Source: Pseudoips prasinana (taxonomy: Eukaryota > Arthropoda > Insecta > Lepidoptera > Nolidae). From it: 64,000 bases of DNA. Location: positions 15,084,001 through 15,148,000 of the forward strand of contig OX621253.1 in assembly GCA_951640165.1 (NCBI GenBank). The letters run 5' to 3'. Positions 53,107 to 63,888 of the stretch are shown here, in pieces. Under the pieces are notes generated by a model. The model searched no databases, had not been told where the DNA came from, and worked only from the letters and a program-made list of their open reading frames with translations. The stretch's first letter is position 1. Every line of letters begins with the position of its first letter. A program made the translations under genes and the position numbers.

Positions 53107-53440
53107 GACTGCCTCGTTGGTCTAGCGGTAGCGTGTTCAACCGCAGATAATGAGGTTCCTGTGTTCAAATCCCGGGTCGGGCCAAAAAATATTTTTTGGG
53201 ATTTTTCCGTAAAACGAAATTTTTCAGTATCAACCCGAAGTGGGGGAATTGGCGATATTACACCCCCGTGCCTCGGAAAACACATAAAGTGTTGTGTGCT
53301 ATTGCTAGTCGTCCCATGGGATCATGAGAGTGATCGAAAGTGCTCCTGTGTTTGCGCACACACTTGTGCATTATTATTATGTATATTCTGCGCAATTGGC
53401 TAATCTCCATTGAGACTGGCCATCTTATTATCCTTTCTTC
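53107..53440 (+). mobile_element. SINE-C copy
   Basis: GACTGCCTCGTTGGTCTAGC, A-box 'TGGTCTAGCGGTAGCG', B-box 'TGTTCAAATCCCGGGTC', 'CCCCGTGCCTCGGAAAACAC' and 'GATCATGAGAGTGATCGAAA'. The middle has a deletion relative to 26838-27195. Confidence 0.82.
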
Positions 53441-53940
53441 ATAAAATGTCCATATATACAAATGATGGTCTAATACGAAACCAAATAATTTAAAAGATTA
53501 CGAAGAATAGTGGCTACTTATGCAACAGTTGGTCGACCCAGTTTCCCGTTCCAAGTTATCAAATATACTTGTATCACGCTCGAGGGTGATTCTTGACGTG
53601 ACTTCATTTTATTTTTCTTTGTATCTTAAGAGTCATCCATCTAAATTGTCTTAGCTTCTACAGAACAAATTCTTTCGTTCTTCATTTTGTTTTTAAAACA
53701 AAATAGCAAGCTCTCGTACCTCGTTCCGTATCTTGCACGAACAAATAAATGTTATTTACTTATGCTTCACCAATAATTAATGCTCTAAAAAAACTTAAAA
53801 TTTTCTGTAAAACACCAATTTAAATATTATTTATTTGGGATCTATCCGAAAGCTTTCTCTACTAAATAACTAATTTTCAAAATTGGCTCACAAGCAGTAG
53901 AAAATTCTCTGAAAATTCATACCAACCAGAAAAAGTTCAA
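53441..53940. other. no recognised feature
   Basis: AT-rich; no gene or repeat recognised before the RTE-like element begins. Confidence 0.4.
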
Positions 53941-53992
53941 TACAACCGAATTGATTTATTTATATTATCTTGAGTCACTTAAAATTTCCACA

Positions 53993-54160
53993 ATGGCAAA
54001 TTCCGTTTATGGCAAATCCCCTCAAATAAAGGACACAACCAAATCGCGGCCCCCATTCCCTGGCAGCCCTGCTATTCCCAGCCGTGGTAACAGCCGTGGT
54101 TACGGCAGGGCAGGGGGTGCGAAGAATCCCCGGCAGATTCCACGTTACCAAAAACGATGA
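53993..54160 (+). CDS. small ORF upstream of RTE-like ORF2
   Basis: 55 codons from the ATG at 53993: MANSVYGKSPQIKDTTKSRP, then a Gly/Arg/Ser-rich basic stretch (SRGNSRGYGRAGGAKNPRQI) to the TGA at 54158. It overlaps the next ATG as ATGA, which suggests termination-reinitiation. It could be a small ORF1 or simply a 5' leader frame. Confidence 0.45.
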   Translation: MANSVYGKSPQIKDTTKSRPPFPGSPAIPSRGNSRGYGRAGGAKNPRQIPRYQKR

Positions 54161-54665
54161 CCTCTGGCCCTGGCAACGTTAACACACGTACACTGCGGTC
54201 CGACGAAAAGATAACCGAACTGGAGAAAGAACTGAGCAGGTTACATAGGGATATTGAAGGATTATCTGAAGTCCGAAGAGAGGGAGAGGACTCGACAATA
54301 CTAAAATCCGGAAACCTGCTCTATTACCGAGAGGGCGACCAACTATATAACAAGGTGGTGTCGGGTTCATAGTCCACAAGTCCCTCGTGAACAACCTAGT
54401 GAAAATCGAGAGTGTGTTGACGAGGGTTGCGTACCTTTTACTCAGAATCACCAGGCGGTATTCGCTGAAGGTTATACAGGTATACGCACCCACTTCGACA
54501 TACTCCGATGATGCAGTCGAGGTCATGTATGAGGACATTTCCAGAGCCATACATACCTCGAACTCTTATTTCACTGTGGTCATGGGGGACTTCAACGCGA
54601 AGCTGGGCAAACGAATCGGTGATGAGCTGAAAGTGGGGCAATTTGGAACCGGGGATCGGAATCCC
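54157..54665 (+). pseudogene. RTE-like ORF2, N-terminal part (endonuclease)
   Basis: Starts MTSGPGNVNTRTLRSDEKIT, then IEGLSEVRREGEDSTILKSG and NLLYYREGDQ. A frame change near 54350 shifts to GGVGFIVHKSLVNNLVKIES, LKVIQVYAPTSTYSDDAVEV and VVMGDFNAKLGKRIGDELKV, ending GTGDRNP at the insertion. The QVYAPTS and GDFNAK motifs mark the apurinic-type endonuclease. The first segment 'LNVRT'-type start is mutated (GNVNTRTL). Confidence 0.82.
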
Positions 54666-57600
54666 TGGTACAAACTCTCTGGTACCTACTTAATATGTAA
54701 ACATAAACATCGTAACCAACGTAACAAACAACGTAAACACAATACATTTTAGATTGTACCACGAAGTAGGTAATGTCTTCAGCAATGACAGATATGTCAA
54801 AAGTGTGACGTATCTGTAGTATGTTTTGAAAGTACTTACAAAAAGTTAAACTTGGGAGTAATGTACATTCGGACAAATTAAATAAAATTTGCCCAGTTTT
54901 ATTTTCTTTTAGTAATATTCTATTTTATTCTTTGATTTAACTTTATGTTTTAAGTTTTTTTTTCTTTACTTAGTACATATTTAGCATTAAAATCCGTGTC
55001 TAGCCGCAGAATTTATCTATTTTTATATCAGTGTTTGTACGCTGGCGGGTGGTGCAGAGTTAAACTTTTAGTTGTTAACTTTGCACTTAATTTAGTTTAC
55101 TTATTCTTTGTTATATATATTTTATTTGTTTATGATATTATGTCTGTTTATTCTGATGATGATTCTTTTTATTCTGCAAACGAATCTATAATATCCGCGG
55201 CTGACAGTTTTCGCTCATTGGATCATACACTCGGAGAATTTATTCGACAACAGTTCATTGGTCCTCGCGATAATTTACTAAACGTATGTCATATTAACGC
55301 GCAAAGCGTTCCTAGTAACTATAGCGACCTGTTAGATGCATTTACTGACTGTAATGTCCATGCCATTCTGATTTTCGAGAGTTGGCTCAAACCTCACCTT
55401 CTTTCCACAACTTACCCTCTCCCAGGATACATACTTGTTCGAAATGACCGAATAGATAAGGGAGGGGGTGGAGTAGCTATTTATATCAAAAGTAACCTCC
55501 CTTTCAAGATTGTAAGGACCTCCTCATGCAATTACTCAGCATCCGCTGAGTTCGTATTTCTTGAGGTTACTGTCAAAGGAGCCAAGGTCTTAATTGGCGC
55601 TGTTTATTGTCCCCCTTCCGTCGACTACTTCACTGATTTGGAATTGGTTCTTGAATCTCTGGGTTCGGAGTATGCTCACCACATCATTATGGGCGACTTT
55701 AATACCAATCTCCTTTCTCCTAGTTCACCTCGTTCCCGCAAATTCCTACACATTGTCGAGTCATGCAGTTTGCATATTTTGCCTCTTCAGGCTACTCACC
55801 ACAATGCGTCTGGTGACGATACTTGGCTCGACATCATCCTTACCTCAAATCCATCCTTGGTTTCCTCTCACGGACAGCACGATGCTCCTGGATTTTCCCA
55901 TCATGACCTCATTTACATATCCTATATCCTTAAGCCCCCCAAGCCCAAACCCAGAGTACTGCGCGTGCGTTCTTTTGCTCGGATGAATGTAGAAAATTTG
56001 GTTAGTGATGCGGCTAAAATCAACTGGAAGCAGTTAATGGAGGCCGCTAATTTAAACGATAAACTTAGTATCTTTAACGAGACTGTGACTAGGTTATACA
56101 ATATCCATGCACCTATCAAAAACGTTAAATTCAAGCGCCCACCTGCACCTTGGATGTCGCAAGGGATTCAAATGGCTATGCGACGTAGAGACCGTGCCTT
56201 TCGGAAGTACAAAAGGGATCGGTCTGAAGAGCATTGGGGATTGTTTAAGGTTGCTAGGAACCGGTGCAATAAGATGATACGTGACGCTAAACGCCGACAC
56301 ATTCATGATAACTTATCTGCTTCTACTCCTGCCGGTATCTGGAAGTTTCTCGGAACACTTGGTATCGGCAAATCGCGACATTTAGACCTTCCTACATCAA
56401 TTGGATTAGATGATCTAAATCATCATTTCTCCACCACTTCGTCTTTGGATCATCTTACCAAAAGTCAAACTATCGCCTTTGTAAATGGTCTAACGCGTCC
56501 AAACATTAATCCTTTCCACTTTGTTCCAGTTTGTTCTGAAGATATCAAAAAGACCATCCTTTCCATGAAATCCAATGCGGTTGGCTGTGATAACATCAGC
56601 CGACGTATGTTAATACCAATCCTTAACCACCTCCTTCCTGCGATATCCCATATTATCAACTATTCCTTAGACCATGGATCTTTCCCTTCCTTATGGCAGA
56701 AGGCTTATGTCCACCCACTTCCTAAAATCTCCAATCCTGTACTTCCCACTGACTACCGTCCTATCTCCATTCTCTCTTTCCTATCTAAAGTACTTGAGTC
56801 CACTGTCCATAAACAACTTTCCTATTTTATTCTGTCCAATAACCTCATTAGTCCCTATCAATCTGGGTTTCGGCCCGGGCATAGTACCACCACAGCTCTC
56901 CTAAAAGTGACTGGCGATATTAGGGCTGGTATGGAGGACACTATGGTCACAATTCTGGTCTTAGTTGACTTCTCGAATGCCTTTAATACCGTCAGTCACG
57001 ATGTCCTATTATGTATCCTCTCCCATCTTAAGGTATCTGACGAATCTCTGGTCTGGTTTACTTCCTATCTTCGTGGGCGTCAACAGTCTGTTCGCGTCGG
57101 TGAGAATTTATCAAACTGGTGCGATTTGGACAATGGCGTCCCACAAGGCGGTATCCTTTCTCCCCTTTTATTTTCAATATTTATTAATCTCTTATCAAAG
57201 AATTTTCTCTGTTCGTATCATCTTTACGCCGATGACCTGCAACTTTATGCACAGACGAGCGTTGACAAGATACCGGAAGCGTTTGATAAGGTTAATAGGG
57301 ATCTAGATTACATAAACGAATGGTCCAACCAGTTTGGACTGACCGTTAATCCCTTAAAGTCGCAAGCCATCTTAGTGGGTAGTTCCCGAACTATGTCTAA
57401 AGTCGATGCCGGTACTCTTCCCCCTATAATTTTCAACAACACTGTCATTCCGATCAGCCAGAATGTCAAGAATCTTGGTTTGTTGATGGATGATACCCTG
57501 AGCTGGCAAAACCAAATTGCCTGCGTAAGTAAGAAAATAACCGGAATTCTGCGCTCTCTGTACAGACTCAGGAAATTCTTGCCATCTGAGACCAAAGTTA

Positions 57601-58117
57601 CGCTCGTGCAGGTCTTACTCTTTCCTATAATTGACTATGGTGATGTGTGCTACTTCGACCTGAATGCAGATCAACTCAATAAACTAGACCGTCTTCTGAA
57701 TAACTGCATTCGATTTATATTCAATCTCCGTAAGTATGATCATGTGTCTACTTACCGTGATCAACTAAATTGGATGCCCATTCGGCATCGAAGAAAGCTA
57801 AGGGCTCTCACTACTCTATTTTCATTTCTTAACTCTCCTACTTCTCCTGCTTACTTAGCTTCCCATTTTCAATACCTTTCTTCTAACCATAATAAAAATC
57901 TTCGTTCTTCCTATAACCGCCTTTTACAATGCCCTTCTCACCGGACTAACTTTCTCCATTCTTCGTTTTTCGTACAATCTGTACTTCTTTGGAATGCGCT
58001 ACCCCTCGAAATCAGAATGGCTAAGACTCGATACACGTTTAAAAATAAAATCCGTAAGTACTTTCTTAGTACTATTAAGGCAGAATCATCTCCACAATAA
58101 TATTTGTATGTATATGT

Positions 58118-58155
<38 letters not shown>

Positions 58156-58432
58156 TATTTATTTATATTGCTGTATATATTTATTTTATATATTCATATA
58201 TAATATTTATATGGATGTACTCTCCGTTATGTGAAGTTTCTTCTTATTCTTTCTTTTTTATTAAGTAATATGTTTTGTATGTCTTCTTAACTTGCTTTGT
58301 CCTTTATCCAAATTTAAAGTGCACCTACTATAGTTTTGTCTGCATCACCCAAAGGTAGACTGGTAGATAATGCCTACGGCATTAAGTCCGCCTGTGTACT
58401 TAATGTGCATGAAGTTTTAAAATAAATAAATA
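54666..58432 (+). mobile_element. CR1-like LINE inserted in RTE-like LINE
   Basis: 3.77 kb with AATCCC at both edges (54660-54665 and 58433-58438), a roughly 470-bp 5' leader, one long ORF (55140-58100), a TA microsatellite (about 58120-58150) in the 3' UTR and an (AAAT)n tail. No ORF1 is found, so it is either a single-ORF family or slightly 5'-truncated. The ORF is uninterrupted, while the host is decayed. The insertion is therefore younger. Confidence 0.86.
55140..58100 (+). CDS. LINE endonuclease/reverse transcriptase, intact
   Basis: 986 codons from the ATG at 55140. The open frame extends upstream to a GTG at 54996, but that part encodes only a hydrophobic stretch unlike an endonuclease start. 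The endonuclease covers about residues 50-260: CHINAQSVPSNYSDLL, NDRIDKGGGGVAIYI, GAVYCPPS, IIMGDFNTNLLSP (~185), DTWLDIIL and FSHHDLIYI. RT: DYRPISILSFLSKVLES, SPYQSGFRPGHSTTTALL, LVLVDFSNAFNTVSHDVL (catalytic D ~610), NGVPQGGILSPLLFSIFI (~666) and HLYADDLQLYAQ (~696), then VKNLGLLMDDTLSWQ. The second motif-A aspartate common in 'AFD' is Asn here. The C-terminal part includes LLFPIIDYGDVCYFD, LNNCIRFIFNLRKYDHVS and FFVQSVLLWNALPLEIR. CR1-group (perhaps Kiri-type) is my best guess. Confidence 0.88.
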   Translation: MSVYSDDDSFYSANESIISAADSFRSLDHTLGEFIRQQFIGPRDNLLNVCHINAQSVPSNYSDLLDAFTDCNVHAILIFESWLKPHLLSTTYPLPGYILVRNDRIDKGGGGVAIYIKSNLPFKIVRTSSCNYSASAEFVFLEVTVKGAKVLIGAVYCPPSVDYFTDLELVLESLGSEYAHHIIMGDFNTNLLSPSSPRSRKFLHIVESCSLHILPLQATHHNASGDDTWLDIILTSNPSLVSSHGQHDAPGFSHHDLIYISYILKPPKPKPRVLRVRSFARMNVENLVSDAAKINWKQLMEAANLNDKLSIFNETVTRLYNIHAPIKNVKFKRPPAPWMSQGIQMAMRRRDRAFRKYKRDRSEEHWGLFKVARNRCNKMIRDAKRRHIHDNLSASTPAGIWKFLGTLGIGKSRHLDLPTSIGLDDLNHHFSTTSSLDHLTKSQTIAFVNGLTRPNINPFHFVPVCSEDIKKTILSMKSNAVGCDNISRRMLIPILNHLLPAISHIINYSLDHGSFPSLWQKAYVHPLPKISNPVLPTDYRPISILSFLSKVLESTVHKQLSYFILSNNLISPYQSGFRPGHSTTTALLKVTGDIRAGMEDTMVTILVLVDFSNAFNTVSHDVLLCILSHLKVSDESLVWFTSYLRGRQQSVRVGENLSNWCDLDNGVPQGGILSPLLFSIFINLLSKNFLCSYHLYADDLQLYAQTSVDKIPEAFDKVNRDLDYINEWSNQFGLTVNPLKSQAILVGSSRTMSKVDAGTLPPIIFNNTVIPISQNVKNLGLLMDDTLSWQNQIACVSKKITGILRSLYRLRKFLPSETKVTLVQVLLFPIIDYGDVCYFDLNADQLNKLDRLLNNCIRFIFNLRKYDHVSTYRDQLNWMPIRHRRKLRALTTLFSFLNSPTSPAYLASHFQYLSSNHNKNLRSSYNRLLQCPSHRTNFLHSSFFVQSVLLWNALPLEIRMAKTRYTFKNKIRKYFLSTIKAESSPQ

Positions 58433-59997
58433 AATCCCCGAGGCCAGATGTTGGCTGACTTCATGGATAAGGCGGGTCTCTTTATAATGAATTCCTTCTT
58501 CATGAAGCCGGCACATCGTAAATGGACCTGGGTGAGCCCCGATGGGAAAACTAGAAACGAGATAGACTTCATCCTGTCGACGAGGAGACAAGTATTCAAT
58601 GATGTCTCTGTGATCAATGCGGTTAAGACCGGGAGCGATCACAGACTGGTCAGAGGCTTATTGAACCTAAATGTCAAACTCGAGAGGTCCCGACTGATAA
58701 AGTCTACGCTCCGTTCCATACCGTTCCACCTCCAAAACCTCGAACCCTTTCAACTCGAACTTCAGAACCGATTCGAATGCCTAGCAGACTGTGAAGAAGT
58801 GGATACATACCACGACAGGTTCGTGGAAGCAGTCTATACGGCCGATTCTAACTTCTACAAAACCCGCCGTACAAATGGAACCAAAAAGATCTCCGACCAT
58901 ACCCTACAGCTTATGGATGAAAGGTGGAAAATGATTCTAACAGCCTCATGTGATGCTGCCAGATACAGGCAGCTCAACATACAAATCTCAAAGTCTCTGA
59001 CTCGCGACACCGCCAATTGAATACTATTAGTATTAAAGAGGCCATCGAGCGGAATAGAGGCTCTAAAGTGTTCGCAAGAGATTTGTCTATTGGGCAAAGC
59101 CAACTGACGAAGCTGAAGACTGAGGATGGCATAATCGTCACGTCAAAACCTGAGTTGCTAGGAGAGATCGAGAAGTTCTACGGACAGTTGTACACGACAA
59201 CGCGACGTCCTGTCAATAGTCATGCCTCAGATCCAAGAGCAAGACTAACCCGACACTACACCCAAGATATCCCGGACTTCAGCTTGTACGAGATTAGAAT
59301 GGCTCTCAAACTACTGAAAAACAACAAGGCGCCGGGTGATGATGGAGTTACAGCTGAGCTTCTGAAGGCGGGTAGTACACCGATCCTGCGGGCCCTTCAG
59401 AAGTTATTCAACTTCGTCATACTCGAAGTTCAAACGCCAAAAGCATGGCACAGGAGTGTGGTGGTGCTTTTCTTCAAAAAGGGTGATAATACCCTATTGA
59501 AGAATTACAGACCCATTTCACTGCTGAGCCATGTATACAAGTTGTTTTCGAGAGTCATTACGAATCGTCTCGCACGAAGGTTTGACGACTTCCAGCCTCC
59601 CGAACAAGCTGGTTTCCGAAAAGGCTACAGTACCATAGACCACATACATACGCTTCGGCAAGTTATACAGAAGACCGAGGAGTATAACCAGCCATTATGC
59701 TTACCGTTTGTGGACTATGAGAAAGCCTTTGATTCTATCGAAACATGGGGGCCGTGCTGATGTCTCTTCAAAGGTGCCAAATTGACTCTCGGTATGTCCA
59801 GGTGTTAAAATGTTTGTACGAAAACGCCACCATGTTAGTCCGACTTCAGGACCAGAACTCGAAACCTATTCAATTGCAGCGAGGCGTGAGACAGGGAGAC
59901 GTCATATCTCCGAAACTGTTCACCGCTGCATTGGAAGATGTCTTCAAGCCTCTGGACTGGGAAGGCTTTGGCATCAATGTCAATGGCGAGTACAAGT
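58433..59997 (+). pseudogene. RTE-like ORF2, remainder
   Basis: Continues the endonuclease with PRGQMLADFMDKAGLF, KPAHRKWTWVSPDGKTRNEI and AVKTGSDHRLVRGLLNLNVK. A frame change near 59010 leads to IKEAIERNRGSKVFARDLSI, LKNNKAPGDDGVTAELLKAG, VVVLFFKKGDNTLLKNYRPI, EQAGFRKGYSTIDHI and FVDYEKAFDSIETW. Another near 59748 leads to LQRGVRQGDVISPKLFTAAL and DWEGFGINVNGEYK, where it ends. RT motif C and the thumb are absent. This is the commonest RTE-type endonuclease/RT layout, now broken. Confidence 0.85.
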
Positions 59998-61365
59998 TAG
60001 GGCTCTTTTTTGTAATAAATTTAAAGTTTTGCTTAGTTAAAAAGCCCTTATTGGTAATTGCGGGCTTCTTGACTAGCAATACGAAAATATGAACATAAAA
60101 GGCCGTTATTTTGAAAATACGGCTTTTCAGATTCAAAAACCCGAAATTGTGTCTTAGTTACGGCTAAAATGCTTATGATATCTCTGGTCTAATACGAGTT
60201 ACAACTTTGTTTGTAAGACCATAAGGTAGCATTTTCTTTGCTGATTCCAAATATGTTTATAACTCATTTTTGACAAAATTTTTCAGTTACGGCCTTCTTT
60301 ATTATGACGGCAGTATTGTATTCTGCTGTTTCTCTTTGCTTGATCACCCTAACTATCAGTCCACACGATGTCTGATAATGGCAATGATATTTATCATATA
60401 TAATTACATTAACTAATAATAATTTATATGTCCATCCGCCGAAAGGCACATATTTAATTGACTTGGATCACTTCTGCTTGAATCCGCTCGAGTTGTTAGT
60501 CATGGGTGTAGTCATAAGAAAATAGTTGATGAAATCAGACATGACATGACTGTTGTTTAATAAAGTGAGTCAGTGTGAGACCGACAGAGGCAATCTTTAA
60601 CATCTCTCCATACGAAATCCGAAAAAAATGTACCGGTTTACGATATAGAGCTTGTCATTATTAATTGTATCAGATAATTTAAGGGTGAGATATAATTCGA
60701 ACTCCTTGTCAACAAAACACACAATTTGTGTTCTCACCCTTTGCGTAACCTTTTACTTGTTCGTAACAAATACACAAATTAATTTCGAGTTTTAATTGAT
60801 TCATGAAAATTCTCGAATTTTATTTTATTAAATTACTTAAAGACTAACTTTTATCCGTTTAGGGATTACAACAAAATTACCAGAAACATAATTATGCAAG
60901 GATCATAACCTTTTAATCTACTGTTTGGGATGTTTGCTTACACCCTCGAAATTTAGAAGAAAAATAGATGTAATGAAAGTATTTAATTAGGCTGTTTAGG
61001 TGATATATACATAATTAAATAAATACGCGTTCAAATAAAATTTAATTATTATAGCAAATTTTGGAATGCGAAGCGTAAATATAGACTCTAAACTGGGAAA
61101 TTATACATTTTATTGTTCGGAGGAATCAAACCTGGAGGTTCCCTTGCTAACAACTTTGGCGGTAGAGGTCCACCCTCTACCGAACGAACGAACTTGTTAA
61201 TTTGATCTGCGGGTATGTATTTCTTTACTGAACGGCAGAGAGCCCCACGAATTATTAGGGGGTTAGAGGGTGCTGGTTTGATCTCTGCCAGATGTTAATA
61301 CTTATAATTCTCAGTTTTGTGTTCAACTAGAGGAAGTTAAGCACATACCCGGAGTCTGCAAATGG
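59998..61365. other. no recognised feature
   Basis: AT-rich sequence after an abrupt end of the RTE-like frame. The minus-strand frames at 59870-60136 and 60264-60449 show no domain. Confidence 0.45.
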
Positions 61366-61465
61366 ATTGCTAGCTACCAGCCACTCTGGTGTTGCAAGTG
61401 TCTACGGGCGGCGGTCATTACCCGATGACCTGCTAGCTTATTTGTCTTGCTACTAAATAAAAAAA
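61366..61465 (-). repeat. repeat L fragment
   Basis: On the minus strand it includes GACCGCCGCCCGTAGACACT and 'TTGCAACACCAGAGTGGCTG', close to the repeat L core. An A-run on the + strand follows at about 61457-61469. Confidence 0.5.
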
Positions 61466-61617
61466 AAAAAACTTTTTGAAACAATGCGAGTTCTTCTGAT
61501 AACATTCTTAACTAGATCTTATCCAAAATATTAAGGTAGGCGATGTAGGTTTGTAGGTTTTTGTGGCGGGTTGAACCCGAAATTAATTCAACTAATCATA
61601 ACAACATTCTAACGTGA

Positions 61618-61870
61618 CGATCACCGTAGCCTAGTTGTTAGTGCTCCTGCCTACGAAGCGGTGGTCCTGGGTTGGAATCCCGGTGAGTGCAAATATTTGT
61701 GTGATGAGCACGAATATTTGTTTCTGAGTCATGGATGTTTTCTATGTATATAAGAATTTATCTATGTATATAAGTATGTATATCGTCGCCTGGTACCCAT
61801 ATTACAAGCTTTGCTTAGTTTGGGGCTAGGATGATCTGTGTGACACTGTCCCTATAAAAAAAAATAAAAA
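61618..61870 (+). mobile_element. SINE-A copy 6
   Basis: 'ACCGTAGCCTAGTTGTTAGT', B-box 'GGTTGGAATCCC' (one change), 'TATCGTCGCCTGGTACCCAT', 'GTTTGGGGCTAGGATGATCT' and 'GTGACACTGTCCC', ending in an A-rich tail instead of (ATT)n. Confidence 0.83.
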
Positions 61871-61921
61871 AAAATAGTCAGGCAGTATAAAATGGCTACT
61901 ACTCCTAACAAAAACTGAAAG

Positions 61922-62100
61922 GAAACCGACTGGAGAAGTACTTCCACCAAACAGATACAGAATATTATACAAAATATCATATTGGGTTCCTATATTTTAG
62001 TAGGTGCCAGAGGTTTTAAGAGACGTAGGGCACAGCTTCGCTCTAAAAGCAGCCCGACTGGGGAAGTACCTCCATCTTACAGAAGATATTCCTTAGTAAT
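61922..62100. repeat. imperfect direct repeat pair
   Basis: 'ACCGACTGGAGAAGTACTTC' (61928) and 'CCCGACTGGGGAAGTACCTC' (62050) are each followed by CA(C/T)C(A/T)..ACAGA and an AT-rich segment. They are likely two partial copies of one dispersed repeat. Confidence 0.5.
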
Positions 62101-62159
62101 AACTTTAATAACTTAATGTTGTGTTCCTGCGTGTGAGTAAGGTCGCCAGTTCGGAAATC

Positions 62160-62362
62160 ACGGAATCCCCTTAAATATTTATTTTATTTTGTTTTTTAGT
62201 ATCTTTTGTTATAGCGGCAACAGAAATACATCATCTGTGAAAATATCAACTGTTTAACTATCACGGTTTATGAGATAGAGCCTGGTGACAGACGGACAGA
62301 CAGACAGTGAAATCTCAGTAATAGGGTCCCGTTTTACCCTTTGGTTGCGGAACCCTAAAAAA
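62160..62362 (+). repeat. repeat V, 5'-shortened copy
   Basis: 'CCCCTTAAATATTTATTTTA', 'GCAACAGAAATACATCATCT', 'GACGGACAGACAGACAGTGA' and 'AATAGGGTCCCGTTTTACCC', ending GCGGAACCCTAAAAAA. Matches 51990-52195 closely. Confidence 0.72.
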
Positions 62363-63144
62363 GGTCATCGAGTTTATAAATGGTTATCACTTAAAATTCG
62401 GTAGACAATATGCTTTGGCCGGTATTAACACTTTTCTGCTTACAATGTTCATCTGCAACTCCTTTGTTCGTACACTTTTACAATGTGTAATAAATATTTA
62501 TTTCCATCACACGCCTAATGTTCATCTGAACGATAACTAAATTGCAGGAATGTTGTACAAATTGCTTTAGCATCCATAAACTACTGAGTTTCATTTCCGT
62601 AGCACTCAATGTTTATTGCTTGCACTTCATGCACAATTTTCATTTCCTTTCCACCAATCACGACGCAATTACGGAATGTTTCATTTATATTAAAGAATTT
62701 TGAGACTTTCAAATAATGGGCTTTTATCGGAAGATTATTTATCTATATCCTTCTCCTTATTACCTGTCCCGTTCGGTCAATGATGCCTGTCTGTATTTTA
62801 GCTTTGGTTTTTAAGTTTTATTTTATTTATTGTTTATTCACATTCAAGTTACATTAATGGTTCTTAACATATTAAAAGCCAAACGGCTAACGCAGTTTGT
62901 AGGCGACTCGCTCTTAATCATCTGACATCTAACTTAAATGCTTATAATATTTAAGTATATATTTACAATTATTAAGCTACCCTATAAGCTACTTATTTAC
63001 TACATTTCTGCCCTAATGGATATATTGTTTTGAACTTATACTACTAGTTAATTCCATACCCTAACAATTCTTTTAATTTAGTTTTTAGCTGCACTTTAAC
63101 TTAACTTAATTCGACCATTTGTGACATGGCGCAAAAAGGGCCCC
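62363..63144. other. no recognised feature
   Basis: AT-rich without supported frames or repeats. Confidence 0.45.
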
Positions 63145-63265
63145 CTTTTAGGTTAGGTTTACTCGGTGGGAGTCCGCCATACTCAGATTCCATACTGGCG
63201 TTTGTCACGCCAACGTAGACCCACGTCCCATGGACGGGGGTCCATCCAAAGCATTTCGGAAATCA
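63145..63265 (+). repeat. GC-rich fragment, possible LINE 3' UTR
   Basis: 'GGTTTACTCGGTGGGAGTCC' and 'ACCCACGTCCCATGGACGGG' stand out from the AT-rich flanks. The GGGAGTCCG(A/C)CAT segment recalls the R1-like 3' UTR near 49003, but the match is short. Confidence 0.3.
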
Positions 63266-63481
63266 ATGGCTTAATGAATACGGGCCAAATAATTAATATG
63301 AATATAAAGAATCTTTTATTTATACACGTAAGTAGGTGTATAAATAATCTGGTAAATGAATAAAATTCACTTTACCTATGAAAATATAATTCTAAAACAC
63401 GGGGAATAATTATTACTATCCATAATAAAAATTTAGATCAGCCGCTTTACTTAACACGAAGGACCTTCTTACGGTTATGTA

Positions 63482-63616
63482 GAGACGCCAGCACATCAAG
63501 CTACCCCAATCTGTCAAATTTCCCCAATTGAAAGTGAACCTTATGCTTTTGTGATAATCTTGAAAATATATAAAAGCAATTTGACAGATTGGGGTAGTTG
63601 GATGTGCTGGCGTCTG
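63482..63616 (+). mobile_element. TA-type MITE M, copy 4
   Basis: 'GAGACGCCAGCACATCAAGC' and 'GGATGTGCTGGCGTCTG' ends with TA at 63480-63481 and 63617-63618. The centre is shared with the other copies. Confidence 0.86.
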
Positions 63617-63704
63617 TACCAAAATAGTACAAATAAACTTTTATAGTAGAAATCAGTTCATCCATCTGTTTGCCCCGGCCGTATATATATGAGCCCAAGG
63701 CCAT

Positions 63705-63888
63705 TATCGGTTTTACCCGCGTTTAACTTTATAAATTATAGCCTATGGTTAATCCAGGGTGTCAGCCAAGTCCATACCAAATTTTATTGAAATCGCTCCA
63801 TTCGTTTAGACGTGAAGAAGTAACAAACATACACACTCACACAATCACACAATCACACACTTTTACTTTTATAATATTAGCGTGATAA
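63705..63888 (-). mobile_element. Helitron variant 1, 3' end lost
   Basis: 'GGTTTTACCCGCGTTTAACT', 'AATCCAGGGTGTCAGCCAAG', 'GACGTGAAGAAGTAACAAAC' and 'TTTATAATATTAGCGTGA' follow the minus-strand Helitron order, but the final hairpin half and CTAG are missing. A CACACAAT microsatellite lies near the 5' end. Confidence 0.75.

Larger units (their letters stand above)
53941..59997 (+). mobile_element. decayed RTE-like LINE split by a CR1-like LINE
   Basis: The host element's two halves (to 54665 and from 58433) rejoin in frame when the insertion is removed: NP before and RGQMLADFM after. ORF1-like (53993-54160) and ORF2 (from 54157) overlap as ATGA. ORF2 carries three frame changes (near 54350, 59010 and 59748). 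It stops near 59997 before the RT YADD/FADD box, so the 3' end is missing. The 5' boundary near 53941 is approximate. Confidence 0.82.

Noticed and set aside
54996..55139. N-terminal hydrophobic extension of the CR1-like ORF as a membrane segment
   Set aside because: It depends on a GTG start, has no counterpart in LINE endonucleases, and the ATG at 55140 is a better start.
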